Source of the DNA: Streptomyces sp. CBMA29
Lineage (GTDB): Bacteria; Actinomycetota; Actinomycetes; Streptomycetales; Streptomycetaceae
Reading direction: 5' to 3'
Length of the DNA: 64,000 nucleotides
Assembly (NCBI RefSeq): GCF_014596445.1
Contig: NZ_MECL01000048.1
Span: 1 to 64,000, forward strand
Part shown: piece after piece, positions 27,444 to 36,552 of the stretch
Layout of the letters: every line of letters starts with the position of its first letter
Position numbering within the stretch: the stretch's first letter is position 1
Position numbers and translations under genes: made by a program
The notes under the pieces: model-generated
The model's database searches: none
What the model saw: only the letters and a program-made list of their open reading frames with translations
Told to the model about the DNA's origin: nothing

Positions 27444-28550
27444 ATGCCCGCGACGATTCCCGAGCACGTGAACGATCCCGCCGATGTGACCGACGCCTTC
27501 GCCCCGGCTTTCGACGCCGTGGTGATCGGCGGTGGCGCCGCCGGCCTCAACGGCGCCCTCATGCTCGCCCGCTCCCGCCGCTCCGTCGCCGTGGTCGACA
27601 GCGGCACCCCGCGCAACGCGCCCGCCGACGGCGTCCACGGCCTCCTCGGCCTCGAAGGCATCCCCCCGGCCGAACTGCTGCGCCGGGGCCGGGAGGAGGT
27701 ACGCCGTTACGGCGGCAAGGTGCTGGTCGGCGAGGTGACCGCCGCCGAGGCAGTCTCCGGCACCGGGGCGGTCTCCGGCACCGAGGCCGTCCCCGCCGCC
27801 GGGGAGATCCCCGACCCGCGGTTTACGGTCACCCTCGCCGACGGCGCCACCCTCCGCGCCCGCCGCCTCCTGGTCGCCACCGGCCTGCGCGACGTACTCC
27901 CCGACGTCCCCGGCCTCGCCCGGCACTGGGGGCACGACCTCGTGCACTGCCCGTACTGCCACGGCTGGGAGGTGCGCGACGAGCCCATCGGCGTACTCGC
28001 CGTCGGCCCGGCCTCCGTCCACCACGCCCTGCTCTTCCGGCAGTTGACCGACGACCTGGTGTACTTCACGCGCGGCGCCGACCTGGACGACGAGACCCGT
28101 ACGCGCTTCGCCGCCCGCGCGATCCGGGTGGAGGACGCCCCGGTGGCGGCGGTCGAGTCCGCCGAGTCGGCCGAGTTCACCGAATTCGCCGAGCCCGCCG
28201 CGATCGAGGCGGCGCGCGGGCACATCGCGGGCGTACGGCTGACCGACGGCCGGTTCGTACCGCGCCGCGTGCTGGCCGTCGCGACCCGCATGCTGGCCCG
28301 TACCGACGGACTGGCCGGGCTCGGTCTGCCGATGGAGGACCTGCCGGGCGGCATGGGCCGCCGCTTCGCCACCACCGGCCCCGCGGGCACCACATCGGTG
28401 CCGGGCGTGTGGGTCGCGGGCAACGCCACCGACCTGACCGCCCAGGTCGGCGCCTCCGCCGCCGCGGGCGCCCTGGCCGGTGCGCACATCAACGCCGACC
28501 TGGCCGCCGCCGACACCGAAGCGGCTCTCGCCGCACCGGACACGCCCTAG
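27444..28550 (+). CDS. NAD(P)/FAD-dependent oxidoreductase, thioredoxin-reductase-like
   Basis: 368 residues. FAD loop AVVIGGGAAGLNGALMLARS, CxxC redox pair in HCPYCHGWEVRD, and a C-terminal FAD motif GVWVAGNATD. This is the thioredoxin reductase fold; an insertion rich in Glu-Ala (SAESAEFTEFAEPAA) interrupts the C-terminal part. The middle nucleotide-binding loop reads VLAVGPASVHH and lacks the usual GxGxxG, so NADPH binding may be changed. The ATG at 27444 has GGAGAGG upstream. It lies between two XRE-cupin genes and overlaps the right one by 4 bases, convergently. Probable role is disulfide or small-molecule redox. Confidence 0.85.
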   Translation: MPATIPEHVNDPADVTDAFAPAFDAVVIGGGAAGLNGALMLARSRRSVAVVDSGTPRNAPADGVHGLLGLEGIPPAELLRRGREEVRRYGGKVLVGEVTAAEAVSGTGAVSGTEAVPAAGEIPDPRFTVTLADGATLRARRLLVATGLRDVLPDVPGLARHWGHDLVHCPYCHGWEVRDEPIGVLAVGPASVHHALLFRQLTDDLVYFTRGADLDDETRTRFAARAIRVEDAPVAAVESAESAEFTEFAEPAAIEAARGHIAGVRLTDGRFVPRRVLAVATRMLARTDGLAGLGLPMEDLPGGMGRRFATTGPAGTTSVPGVWVAGNATDLTAQVGASAAAGALAGAHINADLAAADTEAALAAPDTP

Positions 28551-29188
28551 GCGCGCTCTGACGCGGCGGGGTCCGGCGCCGCCCGTACGTGCGCGCGCTC
28601 GCCCTGCTTGCCGACGAGGCTGAGGAATTCGACGGGCCCCGAGCCGGTGGAGCCGAACCAGTGCGGCGTACGGGTGTCGAACTCGGCCGCCTCGCCCGGC
28701 TTCAGTACGAGGTCGTGCTCACCGAGGACCAGCCGCAGTGTGCCGTTGAGCACGTAGATCCAGTCATAGCCCTCGTGGCTGCGCAGGACGGGCTCCACGG
28801 CGCCGCGCGGCGGGGCGGGCAGGACGAATTTGTACGCCTGGATGCCGCCGGGCCTGCGGGTCAGCGGCAGCACGGTCGAGCCGTCCTTGCAGGCGATCGG
28901 GCGCAGGTTGAGGCGCGGGTCGCCGGTGCGGGGCGCGTCGACCAACTCGTCGATGGTGACGCCGTACACCCGTGCCAGCGGCAGGAGTTGCTCCAGCGTG
29001 GGGCGGCGCAGGCCCGCTTCCAGCCGCGACAGCGTACTGACCGAGACGCCGGTCGCCGCCGCAAGATGCGTCAGCGTCAGGTCCCGGCCGAGCCGCAGAT
29101 TCTTCAGGCGGGGGCCGACGGCGTCGAGGGTGCGGCCCACCTCGTCGTCTGAGCCGTCTGTTCCGTCCGTGCCAGCCGCGTCATCCAT
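28547..29188 (-). CDS. XRE-family regulator with cupin domain (upstream of MFS pump)
   Basis: 213 residues. HTH region RLKNLRLGRDLTLTHLAAAT and GVSVSTLSRLEAGLRRPTL, then a cupin with SHEGYDWIYVLNGTLRLVLG and LKPGEAAEFDTRTPHWFG. The ATG at 29188 is followed by MDDAAGTDG. A perfect 16-bp palindrome TTTGCCGATCGGCAAA begins 9 bases upstream and is a strong operator candidate. It is divergent to the MFS transporter at 29298, which it most likely controls. Its 3' end overlaps the convergent flavoprotein gene. Confidence 0.87.
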   Translation of the reverse strand: MDDAAGTDGTDGSDDEVGRTLDAVGPRLKNLRLGRDLTLTHLAAATGVSVSTLSRLEAGLRRPTLEQLLPLARVYGVTIDELVDAPRTGDPRLNLRPIACKDGSTVLPLTRRPGGIQAYKFVLPAPPRGAVEPVLRSHEGYDWIYVLNGTLRLVLGEHDLVLKPGEAAEFDTRTPHWFGSTGSGPVEFLSLVGKQGERAHVRAAPDPAASERA

Positions 29189-29196
29189 GAGCCCAG

Positions 29197-29212
29197 TTTG
29201 CCGATCGGCAAA
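29197..29212. promoter_or_regulatory. Perfect palindromic operator TTTGCCGATCGGCAAA
   Basis: Sixteen-base perfect palindrome between the divergent XRE-cupin and MFS genes, 9 bases before the regulator start and 85 before the transporter start. Likely binding site of the regulator. Confidence 0.7.
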
Positions 29213-29297
29213 CAATTTTGCACATCGGGGCCGGTCGTGGCGACGATCGCACCCGCGTTTCCCCTTGTTGACCGTCCCTGGTGAAAGGTCCGTCCAG

Positions 29298-30953
29298 ATG
29301 AGCACGGAGAGTCCGAACCTGCCCGCGCGGGTCAGCGCCGAAGCCGAGTCCGGAGCCGGAGCCGAAGCCGAAGCCGAAACCGAGGGCGCGGGCGCGGCCG
29401 TTGACGTACCGGCCGACGTAACAGCCCCTGATACGGCGGGTGTTGACGACCCGCGTCGGCGCCGCGCGATCCTGGTCGCGGTCTGCGTCGCGCTGATGGC
29501 CGTCATCGCCTCGGTGTCCGGCCTCAACGTCGCCCAGCCAGACCTGGCCGTCGCGTTCGACGCCTCGCAGAGCACGATCCTGTGGATCATCAACATCTAT
29601 ACGTTGAGCCTGGCGGCGCTGCTGCTGCCGCTCGGCGCGGTCGGCGACCGATGGGGCCGAAAGCCCGTACTGCTCACGGGACTTGCCGTCTTCGGCGGCG
29701 CCGGCGTCGTCGCGGGTCTGGCGACGTCGGCCGAGGTCATGATCGCGGCGCGGGTGCTGAGCGGTGTGGGCGCGGCGATGATCATGCCGGTGACGCTCGC
29801 CGTCATCACCTCGACCTTCCCGGCGGAGGAGCGCGGGCGGGCGATCGGGGTGTGGACCGGCGTCGCGGGCGGCGGCGGAATCCTGGGCATGTTCCTGTCG
29901 GCCGCACTGGTCGACGTGGCGAGCTGGCGCTATCTCTTCGTCCTGCCCGTGGCGCTCGTGCTCGTGGCCGCCGTGATGACGGTGCGGTCCGTGCCCGACT
30001 CGCGCGACGCGACGACGCACTCCTTCGACACGGTCGGGGCGCTGACCTCGGTGGTCGCGGTGGTCGGGCTGATCTTCGTGCTCCAGGAAGGTCCCGAGCG
30101 GGGCTGGGCCGCGCCCGTGACCCTGCTCAGCCTGCTGGTCGGCGTCCTGGCCGCCGTCGGCTTCGTGGTCTGGGAGCTGCGGCGGCACGGTCCGCTGCTG
30201 GACGTACGCCTCTTCCGCGAGCGCGCCCTGGCGGGCGGTTCCGTCGCGCTGCTGGCCGTCTTCGGTGTCCAGGCCGGGATCTTCGTCGTCCTCTTCCCGT
30301 TCCTCCAGGCCGTGTTGGGCTGGTCGGGCCTGCTGTCCACACTGGCCCTCATGCCGATGGCCGTCCTGATGATGGCCACCTCGGGCCTCGCGCCGCGGCT
30401 CGCCGAACGGATCGGCGGCCGTCACACCATGGCCCTCGGCATCCTCCTCGGCGGCGCGGGCCTCGCCCTCATGGCCACCCTCGTCTCCGTAAGCGGCGGC
30501 TACCTCTCCGTCCTGCCCGGCATGCTCGCCATGGGCATCGGCATGGGCCTCACCATGACCCCCGCCACCGAGGCCATCACCGGCTCACTGCCCAGCGAAC
30601 GCCAAGGGGTCGCCTCCGCGCTCAACGACGTCACCCGCGAATTCGGCACCGCTCTCGGCGTCGCCCTGCTCGGCGCCCTCCTCTCCTCCGGCTACCGCGG
30701 CGCCATCGGCCCCCGTCTCGACGGCGTGCCCCCGGCCACCGCCGCCACCGCCCGCGAAGGCATCGCCAACGCCGTCGAAGCCGCCCGCGCCACCGGCGGC
30801 CCCGCCGCCCCCGCCCTCGTCCGCGCCGCCCGCCAGTCCTTCGTCGACGGCTGGCAGCAAGCCATGTGGGCCGGCGTGGCCGTCATGACCCTCCTCCTCG
30901 CCTACCTCCTTGTCCCGGACGGGCGGCGCGGGACTCGTCGCTCAGCCCGCTAA
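29298..30953 (+). CDS. MFS transporter, DHA2 (14-TMS drug:H+ antiporter) type
   Basis: 551 residues with about 14 hydrophobic segments after a 50-residue acidic, Ala/Glu-rich cytoplasmic head. Motif A is LGAVGDRWGRKPVLL, motif C-like region GVWTGVAGGGGILGMFLS. MAVIASVSGLNVAQPDLAVA matches the first helix of EmrB/QacA-type pumps. The ATG at 29298 is chosen because the frame opens much earlier through the divergent regulator gene. Regulation by the divergent XRE-cupin protein is indicated by the palindrome between them. Substrate unknown; drug or metabolite export is likely. Confidence 0.87.
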   Translation: MSTESPNLPARVSAEAESGAGAEAEAETEGAGAAVDVPADVTAPDTAGVDDPRRRRAILVAVCVALMAVIASVSGLNVAQPDLAVAFDASQSTILWIINIYTLSLAALLLPLGAVGDRWGRKPVLLTGLAVFGGAGVVAGLATSAEVMIAARVLSGVGAAMIMPVTLAVITSTFPAEERGRAIGVWTGVAGGGGILGMFLSAALVDVASWRYLFVLPVALVLVAAVMTVRSVPDSRDATTHSFDTVGALTSVVAVVGLIFVLQEGPERGWAAPVTLLSLLVGVLAAVGFVVWELRRHGPLLDVRLFRERALAGGSVALLAVFGVQAGIFVVLFPFLQAVLGWSGLLSTLALMPMAVLMMATSGLAPRLAERIGGRHTMALGILLGGAGLALMATLVSVSGGYLSVLPGMLAMGIGMGLTMTPATEAITGSLPSERQGVASALNDVTREFGTALGVALLGALLSSGYRGAIGPRLDGVPPATAATAREGIANAVEAARATGGPAAPALVRAARQSFVDGWQQAMWAGVAVMTLLLAYLLVPDGRRGTRRSAR

Positions 30954-31041
30954 GGCGGGCGCGTCGGCGGCGGTCAGGCACAGGGGCACAGTTGCAAGCG
31001 GTGTGCTTGCAAAAGTTAGCGGGGTGGGGGATGGTGGAGGC

Positions 31042-31497
31042 ATGGCTTCGCTGAAGGTGGGCAACGTCGGGGAGTACCTGCGGGAGCAGCGGCGGGGGGC
31101 GCGGCTCAGCCTGCGGCAGTTGGCGGAGGCGGCCGGTGTGTCGAATCCGTATCTGAGCCAGATCGAGCGCGGGCTGCGGAAGCCTAGTGCGGAGATCCTT
31201 CAGCAGTTGGCGAAGGCGTTGCGGATCTCGGCGGAGACGCTCTACGTGCAGGCGGGAATGCTCGACGCGCGGGAGCGGGACGAGCTGGAGGTGCCGGCGG
31301 TGATCATGTCGGACCCGTCGATCGATGAGCGGCAGAAGCAGGTGCTCATCCAGATCTACGAGTCCTTCAGGAAAGAGAACGCCGCCGCGGAAGCGGCCGC
31401 CAAGGCCGAAGAAGCCGCACGACAAGCCGTGGAAGAGCAGAAGAACGTGGAGGCGGATTCGTCTCCGACACTCGTACGGGAGGAATCCGAGAAATGA
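31042..31497 (+). CDS. Helix-turn-helix (XRE) transcriptional regulator
   Basis: 151 residues. HTH motif LREQRRGARLSLRQLAEAAG and VSNPYLSQIERGLRKPSAEI at residues 10-60, then a C-terminal coiled-coil-like stretch rich in Ala, Glu and Lys (AAAEAAAKAEEAARQAV). Ends with an ATGA overlap with the next gene. The trio XRE, HbhA-like protein and DUF2516 membrane protein recurs in Streptomyces, and a surface or stress role is inferred. Not a phage repressor by context. Confidence 0.85.
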   Translation: MASLKVGNVGEYLREQRRGARLSLRQLAEAAGVSNPYLSQIERGLRKPSAEILQQLAKALRISAETLYVQAGMLDARERDELEVPAVIMSDPSIDERQKQVLIQIYESFRKENAAAEAAAKAEEAARQAVEEQKNVEADSSPTLVREESEK

Positions 31498-32099
31498 CCA
31501 TCACCGACGACATCGTCAAGAGCCTGCGCAACCCGACTCCGCTGTACGCGGTCGCGGGCACGGCGGACCTCGCCGCGGCGAAGCTCCGCGAGGTGCCCGC
31601 ACTGCTGGAGAAGCTGAAGGACCAGGCGCCCGAGCGGATCGAGAAGATCCGCGGCACCGACCCCAAGGACGTGCAGCAGCGGGTCACCGCGCAGGCCAAG
31701 GACGCGTCGACCAAGGCGCAGACGCGGCTGAACGAGACGATCAGCGGCATCGACATGGACCTGAAGAAGATCGGCGGGTCCGTGCAGGACCTGGCGCTCC
31801 AGGGTGTGGGCCGGGCCGCCGAGTACGCGGTCAAGGCGCGCGAGACGTACGACGAGCTGGCCGAGCGCGGCAAGGGCGCGGTCGCGCAGTGGCGCGGCGG
31901 CGCGGCCGACGAAATCATGGAGATCCCGCCGGCCGTGAAGCTCGCGGACATCCCGGCCGACGAGCCGCTGACCGAGCCGCTGACCGAGTCGATCGGCGAC
32001 CGGCTGGCCGCGAAGCCCGCCGACAAGCCTGCCGCCCGCAAGACCACGCCCCGCAAGCCGGGCGGCGCGAAGAAGGCGACCGACAAGTCCGCGGAGTGA
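31494..32099 (+). CDS. Heparin-binding hemagglutinin (HbhA)-like helical protein
   Basis: 201 residues, mostly amphipathic helix (LREVPALLEKLKDQAPERIE, VTAQAKDASTKAQTRLNETI) with a Lys/Pro/Ala-rich C-terminal tail (AARKTTPRKPGGAKKATDK), which is the layout of mycobacterial HbhA. No signal peptide. ATGA overlap with the XRE gene indicates coupling. The function in Streptomyces is not established; lipid or membrane association is likely from family resemblance. Confidence 0.75.
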   Translation: MTITDDIVKSLRNPTPLYAVAGTADLAAAKLREVPALLEKLKDQAPERIEKIRGTDPKDVQQRVTAQAKDASTKAQTRLNETISGIDMDLKKIGGSVQDLALQGVGRAAEYAVKARETYDELAERGKGAVAQWRGGAADEIMEIPPAVKLADIPADEPLTEPLTESIGDRLAAKPADKPAARKTTPRKPGGAKKATDKSAE

Positions 32100-32223
32100 G
32101 GCGAGGGCCGGGCACGCTTTGCGAGCCCGGCCCGTTGTCCGTACAGGAGCCGGTACGGTGGGGCGGGCGGCAAGCGGACGGCCGACAGGGTGCCGGCCGA
32201 CAGCGACAAGGGCGGTGGACGGC

Positions 32224-32577
32224 GTGCTGATCACGGGGTTCTTCGGGGTGCTCGGCCTGGTGTCGTGGGCGCTCTTCCTCTTCGCGGCCTTCGCCTTCAT
32301 CGACGCGGCGATCCGCCGCGAGGACGCGTACCGGGCGGCGGACAAGAACACCAAGGCGTTCTGGCTGATCATCCTCGGCATCGCGGCCGTGGTGATGAAG
32401 CTGTTCTCTGTGCTGTCGTTCCTGCCGATCATCGGCCTGATCGCCGTGATCGTGTACATGGTGGACGTACGCCCCGCCGTCCGGCAGATCACCGGACCCC
32501 GCCGTGGCGGCGGCCCGCGGCGGCGCCGCGGCGGTGGCAGCAGCAGCGACGGCCCGTACGGCCCGTACAACGGCTGA
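32224..32577 (+). CDS. DUF2516-family small membrane protein
   Basis: 117 residues with three hydrophobic segments (LITGFFGVLGLVSWALFLFA, FWLIILGIAAVVMKLFSVLS, PIIGLIAVIVYMVDV) ending in VDVRPAVRQITG and a Gly/Arg-rich tail. VDVRPAVR is characteristic of DUF2516. The start is uncertain: GTG at 32224 is chosen for spacing to AAGGG; GTG at 32215 is the alternative. It follows the HbhA-like gene by about 120 bases. Confidence 0.75.
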   Translation: MLITGFFGVLGLVSWALFLFAAFAFIDAAIRREDAYRAADKNTKAFWLIILGIAAVVMKLFSVLSFLPIIGLIAVIVYMVDVRPAVRQITGPRRGGGPRRRRGGGSSSDGPYGPYNG

Positions 32578-32624
32578 CGTACCCACCGACCGGGCGGGCG
32601 CACCGGCACACCGGGGGACCGGCC

Positions 32625-34055
32625 TCAGATCCGCTTCGGCCGCTCCAGCAGCACAACCGCCACGTCGTCCGTCAGCTCGCCGCCGTTCAGCTCCCGCGCC
32701 TCCGTGAGCGTCGCGTCGAGCAGTTCCTCGCCGCGCAGGCCCTCGGCCAGCAGCCGGGCGGTGATCCGTACCATCCCGTCCTGCCCGAGCCGCTGCTTGC
32801 CCTGGCCGATCCGGCCCTCGATCAGGCCGTCGGTGTAGAGCATCAGGCTCCACTCGCCGCGCAGCCGTACCGGTATCCGCTGCCAGCGGGCGTCCGGGAG
32901 CAGGCCGAGCGCCGGGCCGCCCTCCGTGTACGGCAGCAGTTCCGGCACGCTGCCGGGAGCGCCGGGAGTCGAGAGCAGCGGCGCCGGGTGTCCGGCCAGA
33001 TGCAGATCGGCGCTCCGCGCGTCCGGCGCGATGTCGACGGTGCAGAGCGTCGCGAAGATCTCGTCGTCCGACCGCTCGTGTTCGAGCACCTGCTGGAGCG
33101 TACGCAGCAGCGCGTCGCCGCCGAGCCCGGCGAAGGTCAACGCGCGCCAGGCGATGCGGAGTTGGACCCCGAGAGCGGCGGCGTCCGGGCCGTGGCCGCA
33201 GACGTCGCCGATCATCGCGTGGACGGTGCCGTCGGGGGCCCGGACGGTGTCGTAGAAGTCGCCGCCGAGCAGGGCGCGGCTGCGCCCCGGGCGGTAACGC
33301 GCCGCGAAACGCAGGCTCGCGCCGTCCAGCAGCGGGGTCGGCAGCAGGCCGCGTTCCAGCCGGGAGTTCTCCTGCGCGAGCAGCTTCGTCTCGGTGAGCT
33401 GCCGGTGCGCGAGGTCGGCGCGCTTGCGTTCGACGGCGTAGCGGACGGCGCGCGTGACGGTCCCGGCGTCGACCTCGTGCCGCGCGAGGTGGTCCTGAGC
33501 CCCGACCCGTACGGCCTCCGCGGCCCGCCCGTCGTCCGCGCCGTCGGTCAGGACGAGTACGGCGGTGCCGGGCGCGAGCCGCAGCACCTGCCGCAGGCCG
33601 TCCAGTACGTCGGGCAGGTCGAGCAGGATGCAGTGCACGTCGTCGGTGAGGAGACGGCCGGCCGCGGTGAGATTACGTGCCCGCAGGATACGGATCCGCG
33701 GCCCGCCGCCGTCCTGGAACCACGGCGCGGTGAAGGCGTCCGTCGCGTCCTCGCCGATCACCAGCAGCGTGAAGATCGCGGGACCGCTGCCCGGGTCCTG
33801 CCGCTGCCGGGGCAGCGAGAGGGCGCCGGACTCCGTAAAGGGCGCGCTGGACTCCGTGTAGGGCGCGCCGGACTCCGCACACGGCGTGACGGACGCCGGT
33901 ACGGCGACCGACGTCGGTACGGACGGCGGTACGGAAATGGGCGCGGGCCCGGCCGTGGCAGCCGGCCCTGAACCGGGTACGGCAGCGGGGCCCTCGGCCC
34001 CGCGCGTCTCGTCGGTGGCTGAGGGCCGATCGGTGCCGCGTTGGGCTGCGGACAT
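32625..34055 (-). CDS. Receiver domain fused to PP2C/SpoIIE-type phosphatase
   Basis: 476 residues. After a ~85-residue Pro/Ser/Ala-rich head, residues ~90-215 form a response-regulator receiver fold (IFTLLVIGEDATDAF, HCILLDLPDVLDGLRQVL with the phospho-Asp region, AVLVLTDGADDG). From ~250 there is a SpoIIE-like phosphatase: LLGGDFYDTVRAPDG, MIGDVCGHGPDAAALG, LMLYTDGLIEGR and DDVAVVLLERP. This RsbU-like architecture would control anti-anti-sigma factors in stress signalling. The ATG at 34055 has AAGGAG 7 bases upstream. No cognate kinase lies nearby. Confidence 0.87.
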   Translation of the reverse strand: MSAAQRGTDRPSATDETRGAEGPAAVPGSGPAATAGPAPISVPPSVPTSVAVPASVTPCAESGAPYTESSAPFTESGALSLPRQRQDPGSGPAIFTLLVIGEDATDAFTAPWFQDGGGPRIRILRARNLTAAGRLLTDDVHCILLDLPDVLDGLRQVLRLAPGTAVLVLTDGADDGRAAEAVRVGAQDHLARHEVDAGTVTRAVRYAVERKRADLAHRQLTETKLLAQENSRLERGLLPTPLLDGASLRFAARYRPGRSRALLGGDFYDTVRAPDGTVHAMIGDVCGHGPDAAALGVQLRIAWRALTFAGLGGDALLRTLQQVLEHERSDDEIFATLCTVDIAPDARSADLHLAGHPAPLLSTPGAPGSVPELLPYTEGGPALGLLPDARWQRIPVRLRGEWSLMLYTDGLIEGRIGQGKQRLGQDGMVRITARLLAEGLRGEELLDATLTEARELNGGELTDDVAVVLLERPKRI

Positions 34056-34311
34056 CAAGCGACTCCTTCCCTCCCCCGAGGATCTCCGGAGACCCTAGTG
34101 GCTGGAGGCAAGGTGACGGGAGGGTAGAGAGTGAACCGTCAGCGTCATATGCGGCGGTCAGCAGGGGATTTCACGGTGGATGTGTTGATCCGCACATGAC
34201 CAAGGTCACGCGTGGTGGCCACAACCCCGCCCCCGCCGCGACCCGCGTCCGGACCGCCGCCCGTACGCGTACCCCCCCGTATCTCCACGCCCAGACGTGT
34301 GCCAACCGTCA

Positions 34312-35412
34312 TCAACCCGGTCGTACGACCCCCAGGATCGGCATCGAACCCGCCCCCGCCACCACCACGTCCCGTCCCGGGCGCGGCGCGTGGACGATCG
34401 CGCCGCCGCCGACGTAGATGCCGACGTGGCTGGCGTCGGAGAAGTAGATGACGAGGTCGCCGGGGCGCATCCGGTCCACGGGCACGTGGGGGAGGCGCGC
34501 CCACTGTTCCTGCGAGGTGCGCGGGATGGGATGACCCGCCGCCGCCCACGCCTGGGAGGTGAGCCCGGAGCAGTCGTACGAGGACGGGCCCGCCGCGCCC
34601 CACACGTACGGCTTCCCGATCTGCCGGGTCGCGAAGGCCACGGCGCGGCGGCCCGCTGCGGAGGACGCCGTGGACGCGGCGGTGACCAGGCGTTTCGCGT
34701 CACCGGTCGCCAGCCAGTCGCTCTGCGCGCGGTACGCCGCCTCGTCCTCGAGCCGCGCGAGCCGGACGCGCTCCCGCTCCTTGAGCGTGGCCAGCAGCGC
34801 GGTGGCCTCGGCGAGCCTGGCCCGTACGCGCTGCCGCGCCCCGGCCGCCGTCTGCTGCGCGTCGACCAGTTGCTGCCACCGCTCGGTGGCGGCGTGCGCG
34901 TAACCGTCCAGCTTCCCGCGCGTGTCGGCCAGCGCGTCGATCGTGGCGCTCGCCGCGCGGGCGCCACGGGCGGCGAGTCCCGCGTCCGACAGGAAGGTGT
35001 CGGGGTCCCCCGACATCGCCAGCCGCAGCGTGTCCGGCACCCCGCCGGCCCGGTACTGCGCGCGGGCCAGCGCCCCCGCCTGCGCGGTGAGCGTGCGCAG
35101 CCGCGTCTGCGTACGGTCGATGGCCACCGCCAGCGCCACCAGGTCGTGCTGCTGAGCCCGTACGCGTTCCCCGGCCGCGTTGTACACGTCCGTCGCCGCC
35201 TCCGCCTGCCGGTACAGCGCGTCCACCTCGGCCTTGACCTGGGCCAGGGTGCGCGGGGGCGCGGCCTGCGCCGGGGTCGTGGCCGTGACCGTGACCGTGG
35301 CCGTGGTCAGCGCGACCGTGGCGGTGAGCGCCGTGAGCGCTGCCGCGCAGGTGCCGCTTCGGGTGCCGTTTCGGGTGCCGCTTCTGGTTCCGCTTCGGAT
35401 TCCGCGGGTCAT
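34312..35412 (-). CDS. Secreted NlpC/P60 (C40) peptidoglycan endopeptidase
   Basis: 366 residues. The N-terminal SGTRSGTRNGTRSGT repeat precedes a signal peptide (LTALTATVALTTATVTVTAT, cleavage near AQA-APP). A long coiled coil (residues ~60-220) follows, then the NlpC/P60 domain: YVWGAAGPSSYDCSGLTSQA with the catalytic Cys, and SHVGIYVGGGAIVHAP with the His. This is the RipA-like architecture that cleaves stem peptides during cell wall remodelling. The repeated Arg-Ser-Gly-Thr start comes from a short DNA repeat. The ATG at 35412 is the first start consistent with a signal peptide. Confidence 0.88.
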   Translation of the reverse strand: MTRGIRSGTRSGTRNGTRSGTCAAALTALTATVALTTATVTVTATTPAQAAPPRTLAQVKAEVDALYRQAEAATDVYNAAGERVRAQQHDLVALAVAIDRTQTRLRTLTAQAGALARAQYRAGGVPDTLRLAMSGDPDTFLSDAGLAARGARAASATIDALADTRGKLDGYAHAATERWQQLVDAQQTAAGARQRVRARLAEATALLATLKERERVRLARLEDEAAYRAQSDWLATGDAKRLVTAASTASSAAGRRAVAFATRQIGKPYVWGAAGPSSYDCSGLTSQAWAAAGHPIPRTSQEQWARLPHVPVDRMRPGDLVIYFSDASHVGIYVGGGAIVHAPRPGRDVVVAGAGSMPILGVVRPG

Positions 35413-35551
35413 CCGGGCCTCCCTCACGTCACGGGCGCGGTGGCTCTTCGCTCGGTTCCTCGTACCCCTGAAAGCAGGGCTTATCTGACGGGCCGTCACA
35501 TCTTGGCGGATGGTGGCACGGCGAGCCGTAAAGGGGAAGGGCGAGCGGGCG

Positions 35552-36340
35552 TTACCCGCGCGGGGCGAGGGCGGGCCAGGCGATCGTGACCTCGCCCTGG
35601 CGCCACCGGGCGGGGCCGTCCACGACCGGCCAGCCGTCCGCGCGCAGCGAGGTGACGGCGCGGATCCAGCGCTGGCGCGCGCCGAGGGCGGACAGCGGGG
35701 CGGCCGAGGCCCAGGCGCGGTCGAAGGCGGTGAGGAAGGCGTGCACGGGTTCGCCGGGCACATTGCGGTGGATCAACGCCTTGGGGAGGCGTTCGGCCAG
35801 GTCGGAGGGGCGGGCGAGCGAGCCGAGGCGGGTGGCGAAGGTGACGGTGCGGGGGCCTTCGGGGCCGAGCGCCACCCATACGTGGCGGCGGCCGATCTCG
35901 TCGCAGGTGCCTTCGACCAGGAGGCCGCCGGGGGCGAGCCGTCCGCGCAGCCGGGTCCACACGGCGGCGACCTCGCTTTCGTCGTACTGGCGCAGGACGT
36001 TCGCCGCCCTGATCAGGACGGGGCGGCTTCCGCCGGGGAGGGGGACCTCGAAGCCGCCGTGCACGAAGCTCAGGCTGTCGCGCTCGTAGGGTTTTGCTGC
36101 CGCCACGCGGGACGGGTCGATCTCGACGCCGACGATTTGGACGTCCGCTCTTATGGCTTGGAGCCGGCCCAGCAGTTCTACCGCTGTCCACGGGGCGGCG
36201 CCGTAGCCCAGGTCCACGGCTACCGGGTTTTCGGCTCGCCGCAGTTCCGCTTCCAGCGCGGTGGCGATCCACCGGTCCATCCGGCGCAGCCGGTTGGGCC
36301 CGGTGGTTCCTCTGGTCACCACCCCCACGATGCCGCGCAT
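35552..36340 (-). CDS. Class I SAM-dependent methyltransferase-like protein
   Basis: 262 residues. VAVDLGYGAAPWTAVELLGR is a SAM-binding loop with an unusual Tyr-Gly-Ala in place of GxGxG, followed by QIVGVEIDPSRVAAAKP (acidic end of strand 2) and APGGLLVEGTCDEIGRRHVW. N-terminal GPNRLRRMDRWI is conserved in Streptomyces homologues located next to mshA. The substrate is unknown. Reads leftward, away from mshA. Confidence 0.75.
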   Translation of the reverse strand: MRGIVGVVTRGTTGPNRLRRMDRWIATALEAELRRAENPVAVDLGYGAAPWTAVELLGRLQAIRADVQIVGVEIDPSRVAAAKPYERDSLSFVHGGFEVPLPGGSRPVLIRAANVLRQYDESEVAAVWTRLRGRLAPGGLLVEGTCDEIGRRHVWVALGPEGPRTVTFATRLGSLARPSDLAERLPKALIHRNVPGEPVHAFLTAFDRAWASAAPLSALGARQRWIRAVTSLRADGWPVVDGPARWRQGEVTIAWPALAPRG

Positions 36341-36358
36341 TCCTCGATTTTAGTCTTT

Positions 36359-36552
36359 CCCGCCCGCCCACCCGTGCGGGTGCTTTTTCCGTCTGCGGGT
36401 GCCGCTTGTGCCTGGTCGGTCCCGGTCCGGGGTACCTCCTCGAAATCCGTAACACCTGGCCCTGGGTATCCGGCACCCTTCCTGTCAACGTATTTCTGCG
36501 GGGGCACCCCGCCCCGTCCCCTCCTCGCCCGTCGGCGTCCGCCTGTCCGTTG
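36359..36552. repeat. Left arm of a large inverted repeat
   Basis: About 194 bases that match, in reverse complement, the segment 37096-37291 with few mismatches. Recognisable blocks are CCCACCCGTGCGGGTGC, GTCTGCGGGTGCCGCTTGTG, GGTACCTCCTCGAAATCCG and TGTCAACGTATTTCTGCGGG. It starts about 20 bases upstream of the methyltransferase gene start. No transposase or tRNA is present. Confidence 0.9.
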
